A stretch of DNA of 64,000 nucleotides from Streptomyces sp. AC512_CC834 (GTDB taxonomy: Bacteria > Actinomycetota > Actinomycetes > Streptomycetales > Streptomycetaceae), in assembly GCF_019049325.1 (NCBI RefSeq), contig NZ_JAGMUO010000034.1, positions 345,764-409,763 of the forward strand, given 5' to 3'. Positions 54,291-64,000 of the stretch are shown piece after piece (within the stretch, counting starts at the first letter, position 1; every line of letters begins with the position of its first letter). The position numbers were made by a program, and so were the translations under genes. The notes beneath the pieces were generated by a model. The model ran no database searches. It was not told where the DNA came from and worked only from the letters and a program-made list of their open reading frames with translations.

Positions 54291-54586
54291 AACCAGGCGA
54301 ACCCCCGACCCCCGACCCCCGAAGGTTGGAGGTTGTCCGACGTGCGAGAAGACGTCTGCTGTCTGGTGATGCAGCTCGTCGACTGGACGGGAGTGTGCAG
54401 TACGCGGGGTGGCATGCGCCCGATGCGGGGCTGGGGCAAGGTGGCGTCAACTCACGGTACGAGTAAGGCCGTTGTCCCTATAGTGGGCCGTGAGGGACGG
54501 TCGGCGCCGACTGGGGGAGGTTCTGTACGGACTCCTCCCGCCGGGACTCCGGGCGGGAATCACGGACCACGTCGTGAGGGGACGGC
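54291..54586. other. Non-coding gap between marR and a membrane protein gene
   Basis: A CCCCCGA triplet repeat (54302-54322) follows the marR stop. A run of open codons on the plus strand (54333-54590) has no SD and no convincing composition. GTTGTCCCTATAGTGGGCC (54472-54490) may contain a -10 (TATAGT) for the next gene. Nothing else was recognised. Confidence 0.4.
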
Positions 54587-55767
<1,181 letters not shown>

Positions 55768-55783
<16 letters not shown>

Positions 55784-56982
55784 GGGGCAAGGCGGCCGTC
55801 CTCGTTGCCGTGCTGGCCGTGCTGTGCGTGCCGGGTTGCAGCGGCCCGTCGTCCGAGGAGAAGGAGCCGGATCCGGGCCCCTCGGCGCCCTACCGTGGCA
55901 ATCGCGGATACGCCCTTCCGGACAGCCCGTTCACCCGCGAGGGCACCGTCGTCACCGCGACGTGCAGCATGGGCGCACGGTACGCCGGTGTCTCGGTGCA
56001 GGCCTGGGATGCCGAGCGGTGGGAGGTGCGTGAGGAGCGTGTCTTCCCCATCCCGGCCGATGCCGCGTTCACGAACTACCCGGGGGCCAAGGCGGTCAAC
56101 AGTCCCCTGGTGGACCTCTGCGGAGCCGGCCCCGACAGTCCCTCGCCCTACGCCGTGGACGATCTGGAGTACGTGACTCCCCGGGTCCGTGCCCTGTTCG
56201 ACCTGGCGTTCACGCGCATGGCCGTGGTGCTCCGGGATCCCGACGGCGAGGCCACTCACGCCGGCTTCGTGGAGAGCGGCGCGGACCTCGACGAGTTCGT
56301 GCGCCTGGGCGATGCGACGCGGGACGACGAGCAGAACGCCGTGATGTCGCCGGACGGGCGTGCCGTGTGGTTCACGTACACGACAGCGGCCGGCGAGCAC
56401 AGGATCGGCTCCCGGTCGGCGAAGGGGGACCACCGGTTGTCGGACGAGGGCCCTGCGACCGGGCACGAACTTCCGCTGGCCGTCTCCGGGAAGCCCGCGC
56501 ATGCCGTTCAGGCGAACATGGTCCGTCTCGCTCCGGGGGGCCGGCGGCTCACCGGCACCGTGCCGAAGATCTTCGGGAACGTCTTCGACACGCTGGATTC
56601 CACGGGGCCGCTGACCGAGGCGTCGGCACGTTCGGCCGTCCTGCTCAGCGGGTGCGTCGGGATCGTCGGCTGGGTCGGTGACGAGCGGGTGCTGTGCCGC
56701 GACCGGTCCGGCTCCTTCCGGACGGTGGACGCCCGTTCCGGTCGCGCGGAGGGGGCCACGGTCGCCGTGGTCCGTGAGGGCGACGGGATGGTCGCCGAGG
56801 GAATGGTGGTGTCGGCGGACGGGGAGAGGTTCGTTGCCTCCGTTCACCTGCCCAACGACCGGTATGGAGCGCGGGGTGGTCGAGCCGACTTCAGGGTGGT
56901 GTCGACCTCGGGGGAGGGACCCGCGACGCCCGTCTCCCATCCGTCCCTGAGCAACGGCACGGTGTTTCTGGAGTGGTGGTGA
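55768..56982 (+). CDS. Lipoprotein of unknown function, beta-propeller-like
   Basis: 404 residues; the GTG lies inside the end of the previous gene with GGGGAGG just upstream. The signal LPALRGKAAVLVAVLAVL ends in the lipobox CVPGC, lipid Cys at residue 23. The mature part repeats strand-rich blocks ending in DGRAVWFTYTTAAGEHRIGS, LAPGGRRLTGTVPKIFGNVF and GDGMVAEGMVVSADGERFVA, like TolB/WD-type propellers. No family was recognised. It likely sits on the outer face near the product of the overlapping gene. Confidence 0.72.
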
Positions 56983-57104
56983 ACCGCACGGGACGCCTTG
57001 TACAGGCAGGTGCCGTACGGGGTGCCGTACGGGGAGTGTGTGGAGCATCGAACGCACCATCTTCATGGAGGTGGGGACATCCCGACTGATGCGGGACGAA
57101 TGCC

Positions 57105-57857
57105 ATGCTTCTCATGGCCGACCCTCTGTACCCCCTGGCCCCGGACGAAGATCTCCCCGATTTAGGGACCTACAACGCCATCGGCACGATGCTGCTGCCC
57201 AACTCCCGTGCCGATGGGAGCGGGGGGTTCTTCGCCACCTGCTGGTTCATGGTCATCCTGCCGGTAGTCCCGCTCGGTCGGTACTACGTGCGGCAGACCG
57301 GGTACAGCGATGAGAGCGGGCTCTTGTCCATCAGGACGACCACCCGCTACGAGATCGTCGGCAGGTCCCGGGTCCGCTGGATCGAGGTCGTCCGGACCTG
57401 TCTGGTCTGGTGGATCGTCATGCCGGCCGTCTTCGTCGGGCCCAGCGTCGCCGCCGCAGTGGGCTGGGAGGACGAGAACGCCGGGCTCTACGGCATGTTC
57501 GTCTCCGTAGGGCTCGCTTTCCTGCTGTTCACCTTGCTCTTCTTCTACGGGAAGTACTGGAGACCCGTCCGTGAAGTCCGCTGGGCCGAAGCCGCGGCGG
57601 GCGGGACGGACGGCCGACGCTGGCAGGGATTCGCCTCGATGCTGCAGCTTGCCGTCCTCATCGGGCTGCTCGGCTTCTTTGCGGGCGTCGTGATCCTCTT
57701 CATCGCGATGGCCATGGGCGAACTCCCGACAAACCTCGACCCCGAGCCGAATCCGTACGTCCATACGCTGCTCCACCCCGCGACCCTGTTGGCTGGACTG
57801 CCCGTGGTGACGGGCATGGTCACTCTCGCCATACTCGCGAGTCGCCGCCGACGCTGA
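57105..57857 (+). CDS. Multipass membrane protein of unknown function
   Basis: 250 residues; the ATG at 57105 or the one at 57114 could be used, and no strong SD is present. Predicted helices: FATCWFMVILPVVPLGRYYV, CLVWWIVMPAVFVGPSVAAA, LYGMFVSVGLAFLLFTLLFF, LAVLIGLLGFFAGVVILFIA and LLAGLPVVTGMVTLAIL. Between them are a Trp/Arg-rich loop and YEIVGRSRVRWIEV. Codon 20 is TTA (57162-57164), so translation depends on the bldA tRNA. It may belong with the two preceding genes as an envelope group. Confidence 0.72.
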   Translation: MLLMADPLYPLAPDEDLPDLGTYNAIGTMLLPNSRADGSGGFFATCWFMVILPVVPLGRYYVRQTGYSDESGLLSIRTTTRYEIVGRSRVRWIEVVRTCLVWWIVMPAVFVGPSVAAAVGWEDENAGLYGMFVSVGLAFLLFTLLFFYGKYWRPVREVRWAEAAAGGTDGRRWQGFASMLQLAVLIGLLGFFAGVVILFIAMAMGELPTNLDPEPNPYVHTLLHPATLLAGLPVVTGMVTLAILASRRRR

Positions 57858-58172
57858 GAAGGGCGGGGCCCGCCGGCCCGGACTGCTGCGTGAACGTCCG
57901 TGCGGCGGCGGGGAGCTGGGGGTGGTTGTGCTCATGAGATCAAGGTGGCGGACGCGCGGAGCGTGTTCCAGAGGTGGGCCGCGTACGCAGAGTTACCGTA
58001 CGGATGCCTACGTGCATGTTCCGAGTGTCGGGCACCCATATCAGTGTCGGAAGCTGTACCACGTGCGGATCAGGCAGCCTCGGACACGTCTTGATCAAGG
58101 TCATGGACGTGGTCGTCACACGGATGTCGATATTACCATTGGGTTCGCGTTGATCTGGAGGTGTCTTCGGCG
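57858..58172. other. Gap before the small membrane protein gene
   Basis: A short stem (GGCGGG / CCCGCC, around 57862-57874) follows the previous stop and may terminate it. The 58100-58140 stretch is A/T richer (GATGTCGATATTACCATTG) and may hold the next promoter. No gene with SD and normal codon use was seen. Confidence 0.4.
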
Positions 58173-58385
58173 ATGGGCGTCAGGTCCGTTGTGGGCAACA
58201 AGAAGGTCGCAGCCGTACTGGTGGTGGTCGGCGTTGTGGCGGTGGGCCTCGGGACGAGTGCGGCCGTGAACACACCGGAGGACACGGGGGGCCCTCTGGA
58301 GCACAGGTTCGACAAGTCTCCGCAGGAACTGCGCGAATACTGGACGCCTGAGCGCATCAAAGAGGCGAAGCAGAACGGCCTGTGA
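58173..58385 (+). CDS. Small single-helix membrane or secreted protein
   Basis: 70 residues from the ATG at 58173, GGAGG 11 nt upstream; a GTG at 58161 is too close to it. One hydrophobic helix (KVAAVLVVVGVVAVGLGTSA) is followed by a charged tail EHRFDKSPQELREYWTPERI. Could be an anchored peptide or a secreted peptide after signal cleavage. It lies 99 nt before the STAND ATPase gene, same strand. Unknown function. Confidence 0.65.
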   Translation: MGVRSVVGNKKVAAVLVVVGVVAVGLGTSAAVNTPEDTGGPLEHRFDKSPQELREYWTPERIKEAKQNGL

Positions 58386-58484
58386 GGCGAACCGTCTGGA
58401 AATGTTTGCCCGGAGTTGCCGCGACTTGACGGTACGTTAGGACTGCTGCTCTTCTGGCACCGTTGTCGAAGCGGAGGGGCGCTG

Positions 58485-61139
58485 GTGAGCGGGTCGGATC
58501 TGAGGGCGCTGTTCCGTTCGAACGATCGCGAAGTCAGGGCGGTCGACTACTTCGCGGACAGGCGTGATGAGTGGGACTCGGTGGCGCACAGCCTCTCCCA
58601 TCTCGTCCATACCGTCCGTGCCGACGGCTTCGACGTCCAAGACCTTGAGGCGCCCCGCAGTAACGTGCTCACGTTCTACGGTGTCGGTGGCATCGGCAAG
58701 TCGACGTTGTCCCGGTGTGTGGCCAGGCACCTGTCAGTAGGACTTCCGGTCGAGGGTCACTGGCCGCCGCTGGACGAGGGAATCGGCCCTGTTATACCGG
58801 CGCGCGTAGACTTGTCGCGCGATTCCGGCGTCGATTTCGAGTCGCTGGTCCTGGCCGTCCGGCTGGCCGCGGCGGAGATCGGACAGCCGATGCCGACGTT
58901 CGATCTGGCCCTGCAACGGTACTGGGAGCACAACCATCCCGGTGAACCGCTCGACGAGTACGTCCGTCGCCGTACCCGGTTGAGTTCCCTCCCTGGCGCT
59001 CGGAACCTGTCCGGACAGATGCAGTCGGCGTTGGCGGACGTGGCGCAGGCGGTGGCCCTCCCCGGCACGATGGGCCAGGTGGTCGGCCAGGGATTACGGA
59101 CCGTCGTCCGTGCCTTGAGAGAACGGCATCATCGAGTCAGGGCGCTGGCGGAGTGCAGCCGCTTCGCCGATCTTCTGGAGGCTGCGCCCGACCACGATGC
59201 GCTCAGCTATTACCCGCACCTGCTGGCTTGGGACCTGGCGAGCCTCCCCGCAAAGCACCGGGCGACCCTGGTGGTGCTCCTTGACACTTTCGAGGACGTG
59301 GGGGACCGGGTGCACCGTGATCTGGAACGTCTTGTCCAGCGGGTGGTGTGGCTGATGCCGAACGTCTTGTTCGTCATCACGGGCCGCAATCGTCTCCAGT
59401 GGGACGATGCGCGACTCGAGGGTCAGCTCGACTGGGCAGGCCCGGAGTGCTGGCCCCAGCTTGTTGGGGGCACGACGCGGGAGCCCCGGCAGCACACGGT
59501 CGGCTATCTGTCCGCCGGTGACTGCGAGACGTACCTGTCACAGCGCCTGACGCGTGACGGCCGACCGATGATGGACGACGCGACCCGGCATCTGATCACG
59601 GCGAACTCGCACGGCCTGCCGCTCTACCTCGACCTGGCGGCGATGCGGTTCCTTGATCTGTACCGTCGGTCGGGGAACGCTCCTGCTGTGCACGACTTCA
59701 ACTTCGACTTCCCCGCTCTGGTCGCCCGGACCTTCCGTGACCTGTCCCCAGAGACGCGACGCGTCGTACGGTCCGTCAGCCTCCTGGACACCTTTTCCGT
59801 ACCGCTCGCCTCCGCCGCGGCGGGCTTCGACCACGATGCTCCGGCTCAGAACTTGGTGGAACGGCCGTTCGTCGACCATGATCCTGGCGCTCCGTGGCCC
59901 TACCGCCTGCACGCCTTGGTCCGGGACGCCGTGCGGGAAGCGGACTCGACCAGCGACGACCGGTGGACGAGCGCCGACTGGCGGCGGGCCGCGCAGCGCG
60001 CCTTCGACGCCCTCGGCCGTGAGGACAAGTCCCACCGAGCGCGCTTGGTCTCAGCTCTTCGCCAAGGCCTGGCCCTGGCCCACCAGTTCGCCCTTCCGCT
60101 CGGCTGGCTGGAGGACGCCGCCTTCCAGTACGTCGACGACTTCGTCTGGGAGCCCATCGAGCCGCCTGCGGAATTGATGAACAGCGGCACGCCGACCCCG
60201 GCGCAGGCACTCGCCGTGACGCTTTCCGCCATCGCCCAGCGGCAGCGACGACATCGCAGCAGCACTGCACAGCAGCTTCGCGACGTTCTGCAATCCGGTG
60301 TTCTGCCGCCCGGTCTGGAGGAACTGCCGCGCTACTTCCTGGCCGAGTGCGAGCGGGATCTGGGCAACTTCCAGGAATCCTTGAACGGGATGCAGCGTGT
60401 CGCCGACCTGGGCGGCCGGCTCGCCGCGACAGCCCGTCGGGGGCTGATCCATCTCGCCCGGCGGATCGGCAACTTCCCGCAGGCCAGGGAAGCGGCATTT
60501 CATCTGGGAGCGGAGGGGCGCCAGGACCGTGTTCTCGGCGACCTGTGGTGGCCGCAGGGATCCATCGCCTTGGCATGCTCCGCCTACGCAGTCGGCCGTG
60601 ACCAGGCTCTGGCCGCCGGACAGATCGGTGAAGCCGCCCTGTCGCAAGCCTGCCTCGCTTTCGCCGCGGCCTTCCAGGACCGCCCCCGGGCAGCCGAGCA
60701 GATCGCCCGGGCCGACGAACTGCTGGCAGGCGTGTCGATCCGATGGGCCGAGACGCACAACCGCATCGCGGGGCTGGTGAGGGACGCGGGCATCGCACGC
60801 GACCTGCCGGAGCGCTCGGAGGCTGTAGCCACTGAGGCGGTGGAGGCCGGACTGACGTCGTCCATTGCCTACGTCCGCTTCGCCGAGTGCCTGCATGCCG
60901 TCGTCATCGGTTCCTCGGAGGCGCTGGCCCAGGCACGGCAGCGCCTGACAGAAGACTGTGTCAACGGGGTCGAGTTCGCGTACCTCGCCGAACTGACCTA
61001 CCTCATGGCTGACGAAGAGCCGCCCGCCGGTCTTCCGCGTGGCGCATGGCTGGACACCACCACTCAGGTGCGGGCACGCTGGGTCGGCCTCGTCGAGGAC
61101 CGCCGACGCGAGTCAGCAACAGCACGTCAAGGAGCTTGA
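58485..61139 (+). CDS. STAND/NB-ARC-type ATPase with helical repeat C-terminus
   Basis: 884 residues from the GTG at 58485 (GGAGGGG 7 nt upstream). The P-loop GVGGIGKST has Lys72; a Walker B-like LVVLLDTFEDVGDRVHRD lies near residue 266, VLFVITGRNR resembles the sensor 1/RNBS region, and HGLPLYLDLAA is the GLPL-type motif of NB-ARC proteins. A winged-helix segment (DLSPETRRVVRSVSLLDTFS) and alpha-helical, TPR-like repeats (about 560-870) follow. STAND proteins are signalling switches often used in defence or development. Codon 204 is TTA (59094-59096), so expression depends on bldA. The kinase gene starts 5 nt downstream, so they form one unit. Confidence 0.83.
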   Translation: MSGSDLRALFRSNDREVRAVDYFADRRDEWDSVAHSLSHLVHTVRADGFDVQDLEAPRSNVLTFYGVGGIGKSTLSRCVARHLSVGLPVEGHWPPLDEGIGPVIPARVDLSRDSGVDFESLVLAVRLAAAEIGQPMPTFDLALQRYWEHNHPGEPLDEYVRRRTRLSSLPGARNLSGQMQSALADVAQAVALPGTMGQVVGQGLRTVVRALRERHHRVRALAECSRFADLLEAAPDHDALSYYPHLLAWDLASLPAKHRATLVVLLDTFEDVGDRVHRDLERLVQRVVWLMPNVLFVITGRNRLQWDDARLEGQLDWAGPECWPQLVGGTTREPRQHTVGYLSAGDCETYLSQRLTRDGRPMMDDATRHLITANSHGLPLYLDLAAMRFLDLYRRSGNAPAVHDFNFDFPALVARTFRDLSPETRRVVRSVSLLDTFSVPLASAAAGFDHDAPAQNLVERPFVDHDPGAPWPYRLHALVRDAVREADSTSDDRWTSADWRRAAQRAFDALGREDKSHRARLVSALRQGLALAHQFALPLGWLEDAAFQYVDDFVWEPIEPPAELMNSGTPTPAQALAVTLSAIAQRQRRHRSSTAQQLRDVLQSGVLPPGLEELPRYFLAECERDLGNFQESLNGMQRVADLGGRLAATARRGLIHLARRIGNFPQAREAAFHLGAEGRQDRVLGDLWWPQGSIALACSAYAVGRDQALAAGQIGEAALSQACLAFAAAFQDRPRAAEQIARADELLAGVSIRWAETHNRIAGLVRDAGIARDLPERSEAVATEAVEAGLTSSIAYVRFAECLHAVVIGSSEALAQARQRLTEDCVNGVEFAYLAELTYLMADEEPPAGLPRGAWLDTTTQVRARWVGLVEDRRRESATARQGA

Positions 61140-61144
61140 ACCAG

Positions 61145-62068
61145 GTGGCTCACTACACCACAGCCGACCAGATCGACCTCATGGCCGTCGCCCGCAGGTA
61201 CGGGCTGACAGGCGCGTCCATCGCCCCGCTCTCCGGTGGTGCCGCGAACTCCAGTTTCCGGCTCGGCTCAGAGCAGGGAGAGTACGTGCTGACCTCGCTC
61301 GACAACCACGACGAGGAATCCGCGACCATTCTTGCCGGCCACACCCAGGCCCTCCACGGGCTCGGTCTGCCAACCAGTGAGGTCGTCCCGGCCACGGACC
61401 GCTCACTCATCGTCCCGATCGGCGCCCGCCTCCTCGTTCTGAAGAAGTGGATCGCCGGCGCCGTGCAGCAACCACTGCCGCTCGCTCTCCTCTCCGAGGC
61501 GGGTGACCTCCTGGCCCGTCTGCACGCCCTTGCTCCCAATGCCGAAGGCCTGGACGATGTCCCCGTCGGAGCCCGCCGCCTGTCCCTGGAACAACTCGCC
61601 GCGATTCCCGGTTTCGACGACCAGGATTTCGCTCAGTGGCTGGCGTCCCGACTCGGCCGCGTCCGCGACGCCGAGGCCGACAACCTTCGCGCACCCTGTT
61701 TGATCCACGGGGACCTCTTCGACGACAACCTCATCGTTCGGGACGACGGCGGACTCTCCGTCCTGGATTGGGAGACGATCTCCATCGACGACCCCCTGCT
61801 CGACCTGGGCATGGCGGCTGTCGGCCTTGCCCAGGACGAGGCCGGCCTGCTGGCCACCGAGCGTCTCCACGCCCTTCTCGACGGCTACGAGAAGAGCCGC
61901 CCCCTCACGGCAGTGGACCGTGCGATCCTCCCCCTCGAGATGCACGCGGCACTGATCATCGCGTTCCACCGCTACCACCGCCACAATGTGCGATTCCCGA
62001 ACCCGGAGAGGGCGACGTACCACCGAGCGATGGTTCGGTTCACCGAGTCGGTGGCCCACCGCGTGTAA
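61145..62068 (+). CDS. APH/homoserine kinase type II-like phosphotransferase
   Basis: 307 residues from the GTG at 61145, AAGGAG 11 nt upstream. APH fold motifs: PLSGGAANSSFRLGSEQGEY for the nucleotide loop, RLLVLKKWIAG, the catalytic HGDLFDDNLIV (H188, D190, N195) and LDWETISIDDPLLDLGMAAV with the Mg-binding Asp. The layout is closest to ThrB2-type kinases. The small substrate is unknown; it could be an amino alcohol, a sugar or a nucleotide signal. It is coupled to the STAND gene. Its last codons overlap the convergent hypothetical gene by 29 bp. Confidence 0.85.
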   Translation: MAHYTTADQIDLMAVARRYGLTGASIAPLSGGAANSSFRLGSEQGEYVLTSLDNHDEESATILAGHTQALHGLGLPTSEVVPATDRSLIVPIGARLLVLKKWIAGAVQQPLPLALLSEAGDLLARLHALAPNAEGLDDVPVGARRLSLEQLAAIPGFDDQDFAQWLASRLGRVRDAEADNLRAPCLIHGDLFDDNLIVRDDGGLSVLDWETISIDDPLLDLGMAAVGLAQDEAGLLATERLHALLDGYEKSRPLTAVDRAILPLEMHAALIIAFHRYHRHNVRFPNPERATYHRAMVRFTESVAHRV

Positions 62069-62492
62069 GACCCTCGGCGATCCCTGCATCGCTCTTGGCC
62101 TCCTGAGGGATCGGCTGCTTCGTCAGGGCCATCGTGTTCTCCAACAGGGAGTGCAGCACCATCGGTTCGCCACTCGCGGTGCGCGCGGCCTCGGCGTACG
62201 CTGGCACGTGCTTGCCCTCGACGTAGCTGCCGCTCTGCCTGATCAGTTCCTTGCGGCGGGCGACCCAGGCGGGCCAGTCGCTCCTGAGGTAGGTCTCGAG
62301 GCCGTCCTCGAAGACCGTGTACCGCGCTTCGGACTCCGTCGAGAGACGGGCCGGAGCGCGAAGGCCCATGTAATTGAAAAGCTTTTCATTCTTCGCGGCT
62401 GCGTCCCGAAGGTTCTCCGACTTCTTGTCGCTGTCGGGAGCGGCCTGGTTCTCGGGCCCGGTATAGGCGTCGAACACGAGATAGCAGTGCAC
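62040..62492 (-). CDS. Hypothetical protein, possibly 5'-truncated
   Basis: 150 residues from a GTG at 62492 that lacks an SD. In-frame residues upstream (ATLCRAILTGFG) look like coding but end at a stop, so an older, longer start or a frameshift is likely. Visible blocks are HCYLVFDAYTGPENQAAPDS, KNEKLFNYMGLRAPARLSTE and YTVFEDGLETYLRSDWPAWV. The sequence is hydrophilic and mostly helical. No family recognised. It overlaps the convergent kinase gene at its end. Confidence 0.5.
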   Translation of the reverse strand: MHCYLVFDAYTGPENQAAPDSDKKSENLRDAAAKNEKLFNYMGLRAPARLSTESEARYTVFEDGLETYLRSDWPAWVARRKELIRQSGSYVEGKHVPAYAEAARTASGEPMVLHSLLENTMALTKQPIPQEAKSDAGIAEGLTRGGPPTR

Positions 62493-62592
62493 GCCGAACC
62501 CAGTGAGGATGGCACGGCAAAGGGTGGCCGCGCTTCAGGGGAAGCCCCCGAAGCGCCGTCCCGCGCCTCCCGCCAAGTGAGTGGGAGCGCGC

Positions 62593-63909
62593 CTACACCG
62601 ACGCGGGCAGCGCGGGGAACACGACCACCGAGCCGTCATTGTCGCGGGCGATCTCAATCGCCACATCTGTCGCGCGGCTGTCGACCACGACGCCTTCGCC
62701 CAACTGGTGAATCCGGTGTGCCGCACGCATCAGGCGATCGACTTCCGCGGTCGTGAAGACGGGCCGCAAACCGTGCGGGCGGGCCAGTTCCAGCGTCGAC
62801 AGCCGGACCAGGACACGGGCGATGCCCGACTCCAGTTCGTCGAGGCGCTGCTGGTCGCGCTTGAGTGCACGGGCGAAGTTCTCGAAAAGGTTGCCAGCGT
62901 CGGTCTGGGCGTGCTCGACGGCTTGCAGGACGACGACCCGCCGCTTCAACGCGATGGCCAGAGTGGCGAGTTCGAGGTGAGCGCGAAAGACGCCGCCATG
63001 GTCGTCGACACCGGGGAACGACTTGGTCAGCGTCCCGAGATCGACGGCCTCGCCCTCGGGCAGCTTGTCGAGAGCGTTGTGCCACTGGGCAAGGCGGCGA
63101 TCGGCGGCGCCCAGCGCCGAGTTGATGGCGTGCACCGCCGAGTCCAGCCCCAGCGAGACACCGGGCTTGCCCTGATCGAGCAGAATGGCGGTGGCTTTGT
63201 CGATGGCGTCGCGGCAGCCGTCGAGATTGCTGTGCTCGTGCTGGAGCTGCTGCTCCTGCAGTTGCTCCAGCAGTTCGGTGATGTGCTCGATGGCCCGCTG
63301 ACGCTTTCCTTCGGCATGCGCGCTCACCCCCACCGCTACAGCCATGAGGACGAGCGGTGCGGCCACGGTGAGCACCGCGCTGCCGCCGACCGCCACACCG
63401 GCTGTCGCACCGGCCCCACCGACCGCTCCCGCCGTTGCCGCTTGACCGGCCGGCACGAACTTCGCGGTGCCGGCGATTTTCCCCGCCGAGTCCACAAGCG
63501 GGCTGTAGACGGACCCGGCCGTCCCCTTCGCCGCCATCGGGCGAACGAGGCCCTGACCGAACTGGGCGGCGACCTTCGCCGGAATCACCATGCGATACAG
63601 GCCTTCGCCGCCGGCTGTCGTCGCAGCCGCCGCAGAGGAACCCCGCGCCGACTGCGTGATGAGCTGCGACAGGTGCTGCGCCAAGGGACTCGCGACATCC
63701 AGTGGGATGCCTCGGCCGCGGTCGAGCTGGTCGGGCAGCGGGTGCACCTCAAGCGTGGCGATCGGCTCGTCGGCCAGGCCGGCCAGCACACCGCGCAGTT
63801 CAGCCAAGCGCTCGGCCGTCATCGGCTCGTCTCCGGTCAACGCGGGCACCCGGACGCCACCGGTCGCCAGCGTCCACACCGGAACGATCCCCTTGCGGTT
63901 GTCAGTCAT
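62593..63909 (-). CDS. Hypothetical protein with Gly/Ala-rich hydrophobic core and coiled coil
   Basis: 438 residues; ATG at 63909 with AGGGGAGAC upstream on the minus strand. After a soluble N-terminal region (PALTGDEPMTAERLAELRGV, LPDQLDRGRGIPLDVASPLA) come about 45 Gly/Ala/Val residues (AAPLVLMAVAVGVSAH at the end) that could insert in a membrane. A Gln/Leu/Glu coiled coil follows (EHITELLEQLQEQQLQHEHS), then more helices. This layout recalls pore-forming or membrane-active effector proteins, but no family was identified. It is transcribed towards the STAND/kinase pair. Confidence 0.68.
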   Translation of the reverse strand: MTDNRKGIVPVWTLATGGVRVPALTGDEPMTAERLAELRGVLAGLADEPIATLEVHPLPDQLDRGRGIPLDVASPLAQHLSQLITQSARGSSAAAATTAGGEGLYRMVIPAKVAAQFGQGLVRPMAAKGTAGSVYSPLVDSAGKIAGTAKFVPAGQAATAGAVGGAGATAGVAVGGSAVLTVAAPLVLMAVAVGVSAHAEGKRQRAIEHITELLEQLQEQQLQHEHSNLDGCRDAIDKATAILLDQGKPGVSLGLDSAVHAINSALGAADRRLAQWHNALDKLPEGEAVDLGTLTKSFPGVDDHGGVFRAHLELATLAIALKRRVVVLQAVEHAQTDAGNLFENFARALKRDQQRLDELESGIARVLVRLSTLELARPHGLRPVFTTAEVDRLMRAAHRIHQLGEGVVVDSRATDVAIEIARDNDGSVVVFPALPASV

Positions 63910-64000
63910 TGTCTCCCCTAGATTTCCGGCAACAGCCTATGGCCGACATCCGACAAGAACCGCCTGAACCTCGTGTATGCGACTGCGGGCCTGTCGTCCC
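63910..64000. other. Window end, upstream of the hypothetical gene
   Basis: This 91-bp tail holds the SD and probably the promoter of the gene ending at 63909; no other gene is visible. Confidence 0.3.

Overview
The window looks like a chromosomal segment of a Streptomyces (or a very close actinobacterium). GC is very high, third codon positions are almost always G/C, GTG starts and GGAGG-type ribosome binding sites are common, genes overlap by ATGA, many secreted proteins carry Tat signals or lipoboxes, and rare TTA leucine codons occur in only a few genes. I cannot assign a species from this.

Layout. (1) About 1-7.6 kb is a sugar uptake and oxidation block. It holds the end of an RbsC-type permease, an RbsB-type sugar-binding lipoprotein, a Gfo/Idh/MocA dehydrogenase, a sugar isomerase/epimerase and a 1238-residue secreted protein combining a glucose/sorbosone dehydrogenase, PKD, CBM6, ThuA and 3-keto-disaccharide hydrolase (DUF1080) domains. 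This fits breakdown of glycosides through 3-keto intermediates. (2) 7.8-16.8 kb is a tightly packed operon resembling the ebo metabolite-traffic cluster: an inositol-phosphate-synthase-like cyclase, a UbiA-type prenyltransferase (EboC-like), a TIM-barrel isomerase, EboA, a TatD/EboB-like hydrolase, EboE, an EboF-like phosphodiesterase, and a Tat-exported isomerase. No dehydroquinate-synthase-like EboD is present; the inositol-phosphate-synthase-like enzyme may take its place. (3) 16.8-21.5 kb has a TnpB relic, a DUF2254 membrane protein, tRNA-Leu(GAG), a possible leader peptide and an EF-G paralogue.

(4) 21.6-39.4 kb is a beta-glucan utilisation locus. It has a GH55 exo-beta-1,3-glucanase, a DUF1996 protein, a clan-A glycosidase with a discoidin domain, a GH3, a LacI regulator, a ROK regulator, an ABC importer (binding protein and two permeases), a GH1 beta-glucosidase and a GH16 endo-glucanase with two discoidin domains. 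A palindrome with core AGAGCGCTCT lies in the GH55/DUF1996 divergent promoter region and before lacI, suggesting one LacI regulon. A separate TTTA-N10-TAAA dyad lies between the ROK gene and the importer. Secreted enzymes would cut the polymer, the importer would take up oligosaccharides, and GH1/GH3 would finish them.

(5) 39.4-46.8 kb carries two divergent PF04672-type methyltransferases, a secreted phosphodiester glycosidase, a secreted esterase, a pyridoxamine-oxidase-fold protein, and an alpha/beta hydrolase module with a divergent HxlR regulator. (6) 46.9-54.3 kb has a SUKH-domain protein and two redox modules, each with a divergent regulator: an NmrA-like SDR plus F420/NADP-type reductase with LysR, and an SDR plus Old Yellow Enzyme with MarR. 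The MarR promoter has two clean palindromes. (7) 54.5-64 kb is accessory: an anchored membrane protein, a lipoprotein, a multipass protein, a small membrane protein, a STAND-type ATPase coupled to an APH-fold kinase, and two hypothetical proteins on the opposite strand. No rRNA, CRISPR array or intact insertion sequence was seen.
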